Origin: CAVXSP01 sp963724645
Lineage (GTDB): Bacteria; Acidobacteriota; Vicinamibacteria; Vicinamibacterales; SCN-69-37
Assembly (NCBI GenBank): GCA_963724645.1
Contig: CAVRVJ010000003.1
Location: forward strand, 1,488,001-1,552,000
DNA length: 64,000 bases
Direction of reading: 5' to 3'
The notes below the pieces were generated by a model. It ran no database searches. It was not told the origin of the DNA and worked only from the letters and a program-made list of their open reading frames with translations. Each line of letters starts with the position of its first letter. The stretch's first letter is position 1. The translations under genes and the position numbers were made by a program. This document shows, piece after piece, positions 8,457 to 18,340 of this stretch.

Positions 8457-8944
8457 GGACTGAAGTTGACGCGGAGACGGACCGCTCGTCCGGGGGCGGC
8501 GTGAGGCGCCAATGATTCTCTAAGGGCTGGAGGATGTCAAATTTGCGGGCGCTCGACGACTCATTTCGCAGCGTAGAACAATGCGCCGTCAATTCAGAGC
8601 CATCGTGCCTTCTTCATCACGCTGCCGCACAGACTGGCGGTCCGGGCGATGACGCGGCTACTGGCAGGCTGGAAAGCGCGATCCGGGCTGCCGCGGGCGC
8701 CGCCAATTGGACCGCCGGGGACGGCTGCGGTTGCCGGGCGCACTGGCGCCGCGCGCGCGCCCCGTGGCAACACCGGCCCCTGGGCTCGGGCCTGCGGCCT
8801 ACGCCCAGTCGGTTTGTCGTTTCGTTGTTGTCGGGGACCGGCTCCTGCGCGCCTGCCGTGATGAGCGAACCAGAGATGGAGATCCGCGCGAGTGTCTTTT
8901 CCCCGGCGGGTGAATTACGATCTGTGGAAAAGAAGGAGCGGCGC
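8457..8944. other. Divergent intergenic region between pduL and pfp
   Basis: About 490 bases with no convincing gene in either strand. It must hold the promoters for the BMC operon (leftwards; candidate noted separately) and for the pfp-ebo run (rightwards). No regulator gene lies here, unlike many BMC loci. I see no clear operator palindrome or riboswitch. Confidence 0.6.
8512..8540 (-). promoter_or_regulatory. Candidate sigma70-type promoter of the BMC operon
   Basis: On the minus strand a perfect -35 hexamer TTGACA (8540-8535) is followed after 17 bases by AATCAT (8517-8512), four of six matches to the -10 consensus. Transcription would begin near 8,505, about 50 bases upstream of the pduL ATG. 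Reading by eye only. Confidence 0.4.
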
Positions 8945-10229
8945 GTGAGCTCGAGCAGGAAGTTGGCCATTCTGGTCGGCGGCGGTCCGGCCCCAGGCAT
9001 CAACAGCGTCATCGGCGCGGCGACGATCCGCGGCCGTCTGGAAAATGTCGAAGTGGTCGGGATTCGCGACGGCTTTCAGTGGCTGATGCAGGGGAACATC
9101 GATCACGTCGTGCCGCTGACGATCCACGAGGTCAGCCGGATCCATTTCCGCGGGGGATCCCAGCTCGGCATCGCGCGAGCGAACCCGACGAGCGATCCCC
9201 AGCTGCTCGAGAACACGATTCAGTCGCTGCTGCGGCTTGGCGTCTCGCAGCTCATCACGATCGGCGGCGACGACACGGCGTTCTCGGCGATGAAACTCGC
9301 GCAGAGCGCCGACGGACGTCTGCGCGTCGTGCACGTCCCCAAGACCATCGACAACGATCTCGAGCTGCCGGCCTACGTCGACACGTTCGGCTACCAGACC
9401 GCGCGGCACGTCGGTGTGCAGATCGTGCAGAACCTGATGGTGGATGCCAAGACCACGTCGCGGTGGTACTTCGTCGTCGCGATGGGGCGCAAGGCGGGCC
9501 ATCTGGCGCTCGGCATCGGCAAGGCCGCCGGCGCGACGCTCACGCTGATCCCCGAGGAGTTCGGCGCCACGTGCGCCTGAGGAAGATCGTCGACACGCTG
9601 GTCGGCGCCATCATCAAGCGTCTGAGCGACGGCCGGCAGTACGGCGTGGCCGTGCTCGCGGAAGGGCTGGTGCTCTCGTTCGAGCCCGAGGACTTCGCGG
9701 TGCTGGGAGACGTCGAGCGCGACGCGCACGGCCACGTGCGCCTGGCCGAAGTCGACCTGGGCGACATGGTCAAGAAACAGGTGCAGGCCAGGCTGAAGCA
9801 GCTGGGCATCGAGATCACGATTGCCGTCGAAGGACATCGGCTACGAGCTGCGCTGCGCCGATCCGATTCCGTTCGACATGGAATACACGCGCGATCTGGG
9901 ATACTGCGCGACGAAGTATCTGCTGTCCGGCGGCAACGCGGCGATGGTCTCGATGCAGGCCGGCAATTTCGTGCCGATTCCGTTCGCCGACATGCTGGAT
10001 CCGGACACGGGCCGCGCCCGCGTGCGACTGGTCGATATCCACTCCACGCGCTACGCCATCGCACGCCGCTACATGATCCGACTCCGCCGCGACGACTTCG
10101 ACGATCCCAACGAGTGCGCGAAAGTGCGCGGCCGCGTCCGGCATGCCGGTCGAGCAGTTCCGCGACGAGTTCGAGTACCTCATCGACGACGAGCCGCCGC
10201 CGATCCACTGGAAGCCGACGCGTTTGTGA
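8945..10229 (+). CDS. pfp: 6-phosphofructokinase, PPi-dependent type (frameshifted)
   Basis: Interconverts fructose 6-phosphate and fructose 1,6-bisphosphate. Motifs: KLAILVGGGPAPGINSVIG, TIGGDDTAFSA, VPKTIDNDLELP, TFGYQTAR, FVVAMGRKAGHLALG. Asp in GGDD and Lys in PKTID (positions 104 and 124 of E. coli PfkA, both Gly there) are the signature of pyrophosphate-dependent enzymes, so the reversible PPi reaction is inferred. Three frameshifts: near 9,573, 9,830 and 10,140. C-terminus FRDEFEYLIDDEPPPIHWKP. The GTG start at 8945 has AAGGAG about 8 bases upstream. It is the first gene of a rightward run with 23 bases to the next gene. Confidence 0.87.
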
Positions 10230-10252
10230 CGGAATAGAAGAGTGACGCTTTC

Positions 10253-11482
10253 ATGAGTGACCGTCCCGTCACCGAGGTCGTCGAAGCCGAAGGCCATCTC
10301 ATCGACTCGCAGCTGCTCAACACGATCTTCGACAAGGTCATCGAGCGAGCGGGCAGCTTTGAAGTGCTGCACTTCGATATCGGCCGGACCAACGAGGACT
10401 TCTCGCACCTGCAAGTTGAAGGTCACCGCCGCCAACGAGGCGGCGCTCCAGCGGCTGATCGAAGAATTGATGCCGCTCGGCTGCCACGCCGTCCGCGAGC
10501 GCGACGCCGAGGTGCAGCCCGCCGACAAGGACGGCTGCGCGCCCGAAGACTTCTACTCGACGACCAACCAGCAGACATCCGTCCGGCATCGGGGCGCGCT
10601 GGCTCGAGGTCGAGCGGCAGCGCATGGACGCCGTGATCGTGATCGATGACGGCCGCGCCATCTGCCGGAAGCTTCGGGAAGTGCGCAAGGGCGACGCGAT
10701 CGTCTGCGGCGTGGACGGCATCCGCGTCACACCGGAGTTCCGCGAGCGCGACCGGCTCGGCTTCGCGTTCATGACCAACGACATCTCCTCGGAGCGGCGC
10801 GTCGAGGTCAGCGTCGGCAAGATCGCCACGATGATGCGCGAGGTCCGCCAGGCGGGCGGCCGCATCGCGTTCGTCGCCGGACCGGTCGTCGTGCACACCG
10901 GGCGGCGTCGAGCACTTCGGGGAACTGATTCGCCGCGGGTACGTGCAGGTGCTGCTCGCGGGCAACGCGCTGGCCGTGCACGACATCGAATTCGCGCTGT
11001 TCGGCACGTCGCTCGGCGTCGATCTCACGCTCGGCAATCCCGTCAAGGAAGGCCATCAGCATCACATGCGGGCGATCAACACGATCATCCGCGCCGGCGG
11101 CCTGCACGCGGCCGTCGAGCATGGCGTCCTGACGTCGGGCGTGATGTACGAGTGCGTGCGCAACCATGTCGATTTCGTGCTTGCCGGCAGCATTCGCGAC
11201 GACGGCCCGCTGCCCGAGACCATGATGGATCTGATCGCCGCGCAGGATCGCTATGCAGCCGCGCTCGCCAATGTCGAGCTGGTCCTGGTGTTGTCGACGA
11301 TGCTGCACGGCATCGGCGTCGGCAACATGCTGCCGGCGCGGGTGCGGGTCGTGTGCGTCGACATCAATCCCGCCGTCGTGACGAAGCTCTCCGATCGCGG
11401 ATCGTCGCAGACCGTCGGGCTCGTGACCGACGTCGGTCTGTTCCTGCATCACCTGGCGCACAAGCTGCGAGTGGAGGCTTGA
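10253..11482 (+). CDS. TIGR00300-family protein, putative NAD-dependent ornithine cyclodeaminase (frameshifted)
   Basis: Matches the LOR/SDH conserved-region family (TIGR00300, Saccharop_dh_N) known from archaeal ornithine cyclodeaminases and from the C-terminal half of cyanobacterial ArgZ/AgrE. N-terminal domain: VEAEGHLIDSQLLNTIFD and FEVLHFDIGRTNED. Then CAPEDFYSTTNQQT, and the nucleotide-binding C-terminal domain with FVAGPVVVHTG, VLLAGNALAVHDIEFALFGT, GGLHAAVEHGVLTSGVMYEC, FVLAGSIRDDGPLPETM, LHGIGVGNMLPARV and VCVDINPAVVTKL. About 409 codons, close to the archaeal single-function protein. Frameshifts near 10,413, 10,590 and 10,903. Ornithine-to-proline chemistry is known for relatives; for this protein it is inferred. 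Confidence 0.8.
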
Positions 11483-12378
11483 GCCCTCGCGATCCGCGAA
11501 GCCAACACTCCAGGCCGGAGGGCCTGATCCGTTCGTATCTCCAGCTTCTTCGTCCGGCCAATGTCGTCACCGCGCTGGCCGACGTGTTGGCGGGGTACGC
11601 GATCGTGGGAGCGAACGGCTGGTCCGTGCTGGCGTGGCTTCTGGTGGCCACCGCGTGTCTGTACGGCGGCGGCGTCGTCCTGAACGATTTCTTCGACAGG
11701 GATTTGGATGCGATCGAGCGTCCGGAGCGGCCGATTCCGTCAGGCCGCGTGCCCGCCCGCACTGCGGCGGGGCTTGGTGGCGGGTTGCTTCTCGCCGGCG
11801 TCATCGCGGCTGGCGCCGCCACATCGCTGGGCTTCGTCATCGCCGCCGCCATCGCGGCGTTCGTGCTCGCCTACGACTCATGGGCGAAGCGCCATGCCGT
11901 GGCTGGCCCTGCGATGATGGGCGCGTGTCGCGGATTGAACCTGTGCCTCGGCATGGCCGCCGCGCCCGCAGCGTTCGGGCGGAAGCTGCGCGCTCGCCCT
12001 GCTGCCTTTTGTCTATGTCTATTCCATCACCGCCTGAGCCGGGGCGAGGTTCATGGCGGGGGGCGGCGCGAGGCCGGCCTTGCGCTTGCGGGCGTGGCAG
12101 GCGTCATCGCCGCGCTGATCGTTCTGGGCACAGGCGGCGACAGGTCATCGCTGTTCTTCATGGTCCTGCTCGCCTGGCGGGTCCTGCCGGCCTTTTCGCG
12201 CGCCTATCGGCGGCCCGATCCGTTGGCAATCCGGCAGGCTGTCAAGGCCGGCATCCTTTCCCTGGTCGTGTTGGATGCGGCGATCGCCGCCACTTATGCC
12301 GGAGCAGTCGACGGCCTCGCAGTCCTCGGGCTTGCCGTGGTGGCCTATGGCTTGTCCCGGTTGTTCGCGGTTACGTAG
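11479..12378 (+). CDS. eboC: EboC, UbiA-family prenyltransferase-like membrane protein
   Basis: Multi-spanning UbiA-like protein (about 8-9 hydrophobic segments). First Asp-rich motif NDFFDRDLDAIERPERPIPS, second motif YDSWAKRH, family start LLRPANVVTALADVLAGYAI. In the ebo cluster this is the UbiA-like EboC; the cluster is linked in cyanobacteria to moving a cytosolic precursor to the periplasm. Two compensating indels scramble residues between about 11,985 and 12,043 (LALLPFVYVYSITALSRGEV is readable in the other frame). The start is uncertain: a TTG at 11479 overlaps the previous stop, and the conserved region begins at about 11,520. Its stop codon is the first base of a large palindrome. 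Confidence 0.85.
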   Translation: MSPRDPRSQHSRPEGLIRSYLQLLRPANVVTALADVLAGYAIVGANGWSVLAWLLVATACLYGGGVVLNDFFDRDLDAIERPERPIPSGRVPARTAAGLGGGLLLAGVIAAGAATSLGFVIAAAIAAFVLAYDSWAKRHAVAGPAMMGACRGLNLCLGMAAAPAAFGRKLRARPAAFCLCLFHHRLSRGEVHGGGRREAGLALAGVAGVIAALIVLGTGGDRSSLFFMVLLAWRVLPAFSRAYRRPDPLAIRQAVKAGILSLVVLDAAIAATYAGAVDGLAVLGLAVVAYGLSRLFAVT

Positions 12379-12512
12379 GGGACGGGTTAGTTTTCCACAG
12401 ATTTCGGGATAAATGGGGACAGGCCTGTCGGGGCCTGCCCGGCGTCACCGGGGCAGGCCCCGGCAGGCCTGTCCCCGTTTACCGCAAATCTGTGGAAAAC
12501 TGACCCGTCCCC
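12378..12512. repeat. 135-bp near-perfect inverted repeat between eboC and eboD
   Basis: Two arms of about 65 bases are reverse complements with only a few mismatches. Left arm: GGGGACGGGTTAGTTTTCC, then ACAGATTT, then GGGGACAGGCCTG, then CGGGGCCTGCCC. The right arm repeats these in reverse order and ends GACCCGTCCCC. A 5-7 base loop (CGTCA) separates them. It starts on the last base of the eboC stop and ends on the base before the eboD ATG. The size and symmetry suggest a REP/MITE-like element, but no transposase is adjacent. Confidence 0.9.
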
Positions 12513-13710
12513 ATGACATCGAGCGCGGCTTTCAACGTCGCATTCCACTATCCCCTCCACCTCACGGAGGGGGTCTTCGACGCGTCCAACACGTGTCTGC
12601 GCGATGTTGTCGCGAAACAGCGCAGACTACCTGCCCGCGAAGGTGGCTGCGGTGGCCGATCACGGGCTGCTGGAAGGCCATCCTGACCTCATCGAGCAGG
12701 TCGAGGAGTATTGCCGGCGTCATGAGGACGTGTTGCGGCTGATGGCGCCCGTGCTGGCGCTGCCGGGCGGGGAGCGTGTAAAGAACGAATGGCGCTACGT
12801 GCTCGATGTGCTGCGAGTCATGGAATCAGGCCATGCTCTGCCGCCACTCGTACCTCATCGGCATCGGCGGCGGAGCGCTCCTCGACGTCGTTGGCTTCGC
12901 GGCCGCCATGGCGCACCGGGGCGTGCGGCTCGTGCGGGTGCCGACGACGGTGCTGGCCCAGGACGACTCGGCCCTCGGCGTCAAGAACGGCATCAACGCT
13001 TTCGAGAAGAAGAATTATCTCGGCACGTTTGCTCCGCCGTTCGCCGTCATCAACGACTCCCGGTTTCTGCCGACGCTGTCGGATCGCGACTGGCGGGCGG
13101 GCATTTCAGAAGCCATCAAGGTGGCGTTGATCCGAGACGCCGGGTTCTTCGACTTCATCGAAGCCCAGTCGAGTCGCTTGAGAGGGCGCGATCTGGCGGT
13201 CATGCAGCAACTCGTCCGCCGATCGGCCGAGCTGCACTACGACCACATCACCACCAACGGCGACCCGTTCGAGCTCGGATCGTCGCGGCCGCTCGACTAC
13301 GGGCATTGGGCGGCGCACAAGCTGGAGCAGGTTACCGATTACCGTTTGCGCCACGGGGAGGCGGTGGCGATCGGCATCGCGCTCGACACGACTTACGCCT
13401 GTCTGTCAGGCGTGTCCTGCCGGAGCGCGACTGGCGGCGTGTGGTCGACCTGCTGGTCGCCCTCGGGCTGCCAATCTACACGGCCGAGATGTCGCAGCAC
13501 CTGGACAAGGACAGCGACTCCCGCAACGTGCTGCGCGGGTTGATCGAGTTCCAGGAGCACCTCGGCGGCCGGCTGACCATCATGCTGCTCCGCAACATCG
13601 GCCAGGCGTTCGACGTGCACGAGATCAGCCGGGACGTTATGATTCGAAGTATCGAGACGCTGCGGACGTACGAGCCGACCGGCGCCCGCCACCCCATCGT
13701 CGTGACGTGA
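12513..13710 (+). CDS. eboD: EboD, 3-dehydroquinate-synthase-family protein (frameshifted)
   Basis: Sugar-phosphate-cyclase fold, about 398 codons. N-terminus FNVAFHYPLHLTEGVFD is typical of EboD rather than AroB. DHQS-type motifs: IGGGALLDVVGFAAAMAHRG (NAD site), VPTTVLAQDDSALGVKNGIN, GISEAIKVALIRD (metal Glu), RHGEAVAIGIALD and YGHWAAHKLE (metal histidines). Three frameshifts: near 12,625, 12,830 and 13,410. C-terminus EPTGARHPIVVT. No Shine-Dalgarno is visible because the ATG directly follows the palindrome. Its substrate in ebo pathways is unknown. Confidence 0.88.
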
Positions 13711-13730
13711 CGCGCCCCGAGAGAACCATC

Positions 13731-14030
13731 ATGGCCTTGCAGTCCTCGCTCACCGCCAGGGAACTCGCAGACGAGTACTTCATCGAGAATCGCAACCGGA
13801 TCCTGGAAATCGCGGCGTTTCTCGATCGGCTGGATCGGGCCGACCCGGCGCGCGAGTCGCGAGACTTCCGGCTCCAGGCGCTGACCGAGGCGTTGAAGAC
13901 GCTGGCCGGAAAGGCGCCGGACTACGTCAGGCAGATCCAGTTACTTTTGAGCGATCCGACGACCGAGCCGATCCCGACGCTCGATCGGAAGAGCGCGCAA
14001 GGCGCGTATGAGCGTGAGAAGCGGGGGTAA
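13731..14030 (+). CDS. Small conserved helical protein in the EboA position
   Basis: Intact 99-residue soluble protein: LTARELADEYFIENRNRILE, IAAFLDRLDRADP, FRLQALTEALKTLAGKAPDY, VRQIQLLLSDPTTEPIPTLD, KSAQGAYERE. Rich in predicted helix, no membrane segment. It sits where eboA is found in some ebo clusters, but it is about half the length of cyanobacterial EboA and I cannot confirm homology. ATG 13731 is chosen because GAGAGAA lies upstream; an in-frame GTG at 13707 overlapping the eboD stop is an alternative. Confidence 0.7.
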   Translation: MALQSSLTARELADEYFIENRNRILEIAAFLDRLDRADPARESRDFRLQALTEALKTLAGKAPDYVRQIQLLLSDPTTEPIPTLDRKSAQGAYEREKRG

Positions 14031-14034
14031 TTCA

Positions 14035-14871
14035 ATGCAATACATCGATCACCACGCCCACATGGTCTCGCGCACCACCGACGACTACCAGCAGATGGCC
14101 CTGACCGGCTGCGTGGCGGTCACCGAGCCCGCGTTCTGGGCCGGCTGGGATCGCAGCTGCGGTGACAGCGTCGAGGATTACTTCCGGCAACTCACCGAGT
14201 TCGAGCCGAAGCGGGCCGCGCAGTACGGCATCCAGCACTACACGTGGATGGCCATCAACCCGAAGGAGTCCGACGACCGCGAACTGTCGCGCGAGGTCCT
14301 CAAGCGGATCCCGAAGTTCCTGGATAGGCCGAGCGTGCTGGGGATTGGCGAGATCGGCATGAACCGGATCACGCGCAACGAGGTGGCGACTTTCGACGAG
14401 CAGGTCGAGCTCGCCATTGCACACCGGCAGTTGATTCTGATCCACACGCCGCACCTGGAGGACAAGCTGAAGGGCACCCGGGTGTCCATTGACGTCCTTC
14501 GCCGGTACTCGACACTCGAGCCGGGACGAGTGCTGGTCGATCACGCGGAGGAGCACACGATCGAGATGATCCTCGCGGGCGGCTACTGGGCCGGGCTGAC
14601 GCTCTATCCGCAGACCAAGGTCTCCGCCCAGCGAGCCGTCGACATGATCGCCACGTACGGGCCCGACCGCATCTGCGTCGCCGGGGCCTGCGACTGGGGC
14701 CCGAGCGATCCCATCGCCGTGCCGCGGTTCATCCTGGAGATGCGGCGCCGCCGCCTGCCGGAGGATCTCATTCGGCGGGTGGTCTTCGAGAACCCTGTGA
14801 GCTTCCTCAGCCAGTCTGGAAAGTTTCATCTCCGGCCGCAGGCGAGTGAGCCGGCAATCGCCGCCCGGTGA
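14035..14871 (+). CDS. eboB: EboB, TatD-family metal-dependent hydrolase
   Basis: Intact 278-residue amidohydrolase-fold protein. Metal-site motifs: YIDHHAHM at the N-terminus (HxH), GIGEIGMN (Glu ligand), LILIHTPHLE, LVDHAEEHT, and GACDWGPSDP (final Asp). It belongs to the TatD-like branch found in ebo clusters. The start ATG 14035 is placed where the HxH motif begins five residues in; a GGGGG run precedes it. It follows the small gene by 4 bases. Confidence 0.9.
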   Translation: MQYIDHHAHMVSRTTDDYQQMALTGCVAVTEPAFWAGWDRSCGDSVEDYFRQLTEFEPKRAAQYGIQHYTWMAINPKESDDRELSREVLKRIPKFLDRPSVLGIGEIGMNRITRNEVATFDEQVELAIAHRQLILIHTPHLEDKLKGTRVSIDVLRRYSTLEPGRVLVDHAEEHTIEMILAGGYWAGLTLYPQTKVSAQRAVDMIATYGPDRICVAGACDWGPSDPIAVPRFILEMRRRRLPEDLIRRVVFENPVSFLSQSGKFHLRPQASEPAIAAR

Positions 14872-14911
14872 AGACTCACCTTCGTGGTGCAATCGAGCAT
14901 AAGTTATTGGT

Positions 14912-16127
14912 GTGCTGCTGCGCGCCGATCCGCCGCTTCACCTGACGTACTGCACCAATATTCACGCCGCCGATGGCTGGCTCGCCATCGACGCGGCGCT
15001 GCGGCGCGTCGCGCCGGCGCTGAAGGCGAGAGCTGTCGCCCGACGCGCCTTTCGGCCTGGGGCTGCGCCTGGGCGCGCGCGACGCGCGCGAGCTGCTGCA
15101 GGACGGCCACCTCGATCGATTCCGCGCCTTCCTCGACGCGGAGGGTCTGTACGTCGCCATCATCAACGGATTTCCGTACGGGCCGTTTCACGGCGAGCCG
15201 GTCAAGACGCAGGTGTACGCCCCCGACTGGCGCACCGACGCCCGCGTGGACTATACGTGCGACCTGATCAGGATTCTGACCGCGCTGGTGCCTGACGGAC
15301 TGGCTGGAGGAATTTCGACGACCCCGCTGTCTTACAAGGCGTGGATTCCCGCACCGGCGGACAAGGACTGGGAGCAGCTGACCCTCAACGTCGTGCGCGT
15401 TGCCGAGCGGCTGGTCGAAGTTCGACGGCAGACCGGACGGTCGCTGCACCTGGACCTCGAGCCGGAGCCCGATTGCCTGCTCGAGACCAGCGGCGAGGCG
15501 GTGGAGTACTTCCAGCGATGGCTTCAGCCTCTTGGCGGCCGGGAGCTCGCTCGGCGTCTTGGCATTCAGCCGGAGGAGGCGCGCGAGCATCTTCGCGAGC
15601 ATGTCCACTTTGCTTCGACGTGTGCCACTGCGGCGTCGAGTTCGAGGACCCGGCCGCGGCGCTCGCTCACCTTCGCGACGCCGGCGTTGGAATCGGGAGA
15701 ATCCAGCTCAGCTCGGCATTGAACGTCAACCTTCCCGCGGATGCCGCCGAGGCGGCCTCGATCGAGGCCCGGCTCGAGCCCTTTGCCGACTCGACATACC
15801 TCCATCAGGTGATCGAAAAGCAGGGACGGGAGCTGCGCCGATTCAGCGACCTCGATGTCGCGTTGCGCTCGCCGGCGAGGCCGGCGGCGCGCCAATGGCG
15901 GATTCACTTCCATGTGCCGCTGTTCACGGCCGAGTACCGATGGTCTGGGATCCACGCAGACGGACGTCAAGACGGTACTCCAGGCAGTCCGGGATGCGGA
16001 CGTGACCCGGTATCTCGAGATCGAAACGTATACGTGGAGCGTGCTGCCGCCGGGCCTCAAGGTCGAGATCGCCGACTCGATCGCGCGCGAGTACGAGTGG
16101 GTGTTGAAGGAATTCAAGACGGCTTGA
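14912..16127 (+). CDS. eboE: EboE, metabolite-traffic TIM-barrel protein (frameshifted)
   Basis: Xylose-isomerase-like TIM-barrel family specific to ebo clusters. Motifs: PLHLTYCTNIHAADGW at the N-terminus, IINGFPYGPFHGEPVKTQVY, APDWRTDARVDYT, STTPLSYKAW, LHLDLEPEPDCLLETSGE, CFDVCHCGVEFEDP, GIGRIQLSSALNVNLP, IHFHVPLFTAEY and YLEIETYTWSVLP. About 405 codons. Frameshifts near 15,030, 15,608 and 15,945. GTG 14912 is the start that gives the family N-terminus. His, Asp and Glu clusters suggest a metal site, but the activity is unknown. Confidence 0.87.
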
Positions 16128-16187
16128 GACTCGAGTCCTGGGGCTTGCCCGTCGGCTCAGGTCACGGGCCCCAGGGCGCAGTTGTCC

Positions 16188-17573
16188 ATGAATAAGATCG
16201 TCGTCCTCAACGTCGTCGGCCTGACGCCGAAACTGATTCGATCGGCGATGCCGAGGTTGTCGGCGTGGGCCGCAGCGGGCACCGTGGCGTCGATCGATCC
16301 GGCGTTTCCCGCAGTCACCTGCACGGCCCAGGCGGACTACTTGACCGGGGAGTATCCCGAGCAGCACGGCGTCGTTGGCAACGGCTGGTACGTGCGAGAA
16401 AGCGCGGAAGTCCAATTCTGGAAGCAGTCCAACCGGCTCGTGCAGGCTCCGAAGATCTGGGATGCGGCGCGCGCCCTGAATCCGTCGTTTACGTGCGCGA
16501 ATCTGTTCTGGTGGTTCAACATGTACTCGACCGCCGACTACGCCGTAACCCCGCGGCCGATCTACCGCGCCGACGGACGCAAGTTCCCGGACATCTACAC
16601 CACACCGGCGGACCTGCGCGGCGAGCTCCAGTCGCAGCTCGGCACGTTTCCGCTCTTCGACTTCTGGGGGCCACGCGCATCCATCCGATCGACCCGATGG
16701 ATCGCCGACGCCGCCAAACAGGTTGACGAGCGATTCAACGCGACGCTGACGCTCATCTACCTTCCTCATCTCGATTACAACCTCCAGCGGCTCGGGCCCG
16801 GTAATCCGGCGATCGCATCGGATCTGAATCAGGTCGACGAGGTCTGCGCCGATCTGATTGCGTTTTTCGAGGGGCGGGGCGCTGGAGTGCTCGTCCTGTC
16901 TGAATACGGCCTGGTCGACGTCACGACGCCCGTGCACCTCAATCGCGTGTTGCGCGATCGCGGGCTGCTTGCCGTCCGCGAGGAGATGGGCGGCGAGTTG
17001 CTCGATCCGGGCGCGAGCGCGGCGTTTGCCGTCGCCGATCATCAGGTGGCGCACGTCTATGTCAACGATCCCCGCCGGTTGGAGGAGGTACGCGCCCTGG
17101 TCGAAGCCACCACCGGGGTGGAGACGGTGCACGGCAAGACCGAAAAGGCCGCGCGCCACCTCGACCATCCTCGTTGCGGCGATCTCGTTGCCGTGGCGCG
17201 GCCCGATGCGTGGTTCACCTACTATTACTGGCTGGACGATCAGCGCGCGCCCGACTTCGCGCGGACTGTCGAGATTCACCGGAAGCCCGGCTACGATCCT
17301 GCCGAACTGCTGCTCGATCCGGCCATTCGCGTGCCGGCGCTTTCGGTCGGCTGGAGGCTGGCGAAGAAGGCGCTCGGGTTCCGTATGCTGATGGACGTCA
17401 TCCCGCTGGACGCCTCACTCGTCAAGGGATCGCACGGACGACCGGGCGGCCCGCCTGATGACAGTCCGGTCTTCATTTCGCGGCAGACGGAATTGATGAA
17501 GTTCGGCCGCCTGCGATCGATCGACGTCTACCGCCTGATCCTCGAGCATCTGATGCCGGCAACGCGGAACTAG
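16188..17573 (+). CDS. eboF: EboF, alkaline-phosphatase-superfamily phosphodiesterase/pyrophosphatase
   Basis: Intact protein of 461 residues, last gene of the ebo run. Nucleotide pyrophosphatase/phosphodiesterase fold: IVVLNVVGLTPKLIRS, nucleophile region PAFPAVTCTAQADYLTG (Thr), YPEQHGVVGNGWY, YLPHLDYNLQ, LSEYGLVDV, VADHQVAHVYV and a late KGSHGRPG carrying a conserved His. No clear signal peptide. Start ATG 16188; an in-frame TTG six bases earlier is less likely. It is free of frameshifts, in contrast with its operon neighbours. Confidence 0.92.
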   Translation: MNKIVVLNVVGLTPKLIRSAMPRLSAWAAAGTVASIDPAFPAVTCTAQADYLTGEYPEQHGVVGNGWYVRESAEVQFWKQSNRLVQAPKIWDAARALNPSFTCANLFWWFNMYSTADYAVTPRPIYRADGRKFPDIYTTPADLRGELQSQLGTFPLFDFWGPRASIRSTRWIADAAKQVDERFNATLTLIYLPHLDYNLQRLGPGNPAIASDLNQVDEVCADLIAFFEGRGAGVLVLSEYGLVDVTTPVHLNRVLRDRGLLAVREEMGGELLDPGASAAFAVADHQVAHVYVNDPRRLEEVRALVEATTGVETVHGKTEKAARHLDHPRCGDLVAVARPDAWFTYYYWLDDQRAPDFARTVEIHRKPGYDPAELLLDPAIRVPALSVGWRLAKKALGFRMLMDVIPLDASLVKGSHGRPGGPPDDSPVFISRQTELMKFGRLRSIDVYRLILEHLMPATRN

Positions 17574-17580
17574 AGCCGTA

Positions 17581-18340
17581 TGAGAACGGCTCTCGCCGGA
17601 AGACGAAGCGGCTCCGGGATCTGTGCCGAGCGCGCGATGACGCCCGCGAAGATTTGCAGCGCGCCCGCCATCGCCATGGGCAAGTTGCTGCTCCGTCGCG
17701 GCCTGCACCATCGCGGTCGCAACTGGACGCGCGCGCATCGGCAGTGGGTCGACAGCCTGTCGTGGACACACTCGGCCGAGCGCGTGGTGGTGGAAGACTA
17801 TCTGTTGGCGATCGATCACCTCCAGGCTCGGCTGATCGAGCTCGACGCGTGGCTGACCGAGATCGCGGAGACGGCACCGTATCGGGAACCGGTCGGATGG
17901 TTGCGATGCTTCCGTGGCATCGACACGCTGACGGCGATCCTGATCCTGGCCGAACTGCATGACTTTCGTCGGTTCCACTCGCCTCGGGCATTGATGGCGT
18001 ATCTCGGCCTGGTGCCCGGTGAGGATTCCACGGGCGAGAAACATCGGCGACGGCCGGATCACTCGGACCGGCAATGCGCTGGTCCGCCGACTGCTCGTCG
18101 AGACGGCTTGGCATTACCAGCATCGCCCGGGCGTCGGGGTGGCGCTCACGCGTCGACGCAAAGGCCAACCGAGCCGCGTGATTGCGATGGCGGACAAGGC
18201 ACAGCAACGACTGTGTCGTCGCTTCCGGCGGCTGCGGAACAACACAAGCCGGCGCCAAAAATCGCCGTCGCGATCGCACGTGAGCTGACGGGCTTCCTGT
18301 GGGCGGCGCTCCAACCGGCCTCGGGATCGGCGAGCTGATG
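17581..18340 (+). pseudogene. IS110-family transposase remnant
   Basis: The C-terminal half of an IS110/IS116/IS902 transposase: LRCFRGIDTLTAILILAELH, FHSPRALMAYLGLVPGEDST, then in the next frames RITRTGNALVRRLLVETAWH, YQHRPGVGVALTRRRKGQ and KIAVAIARELTGFLWAAL. The N-terminal DEDD catalytic domain is missing, since the fragment starts 8 bases after eboF ends. Frameshifts occur near 17,685, 18,045 and 18,235. It is a dead relic marking the downstream edge of the ebo run. Confidence 0.85.

Noticed and set aside
8534..8944. Extended N-terminus for the phosphofructokinase
   Set aside because: An upstream in-frame ATG exists, but the extra 137 residues are low-complexity, whereas GTG 8945 has a good ribosome site and gives the family N-terminus.
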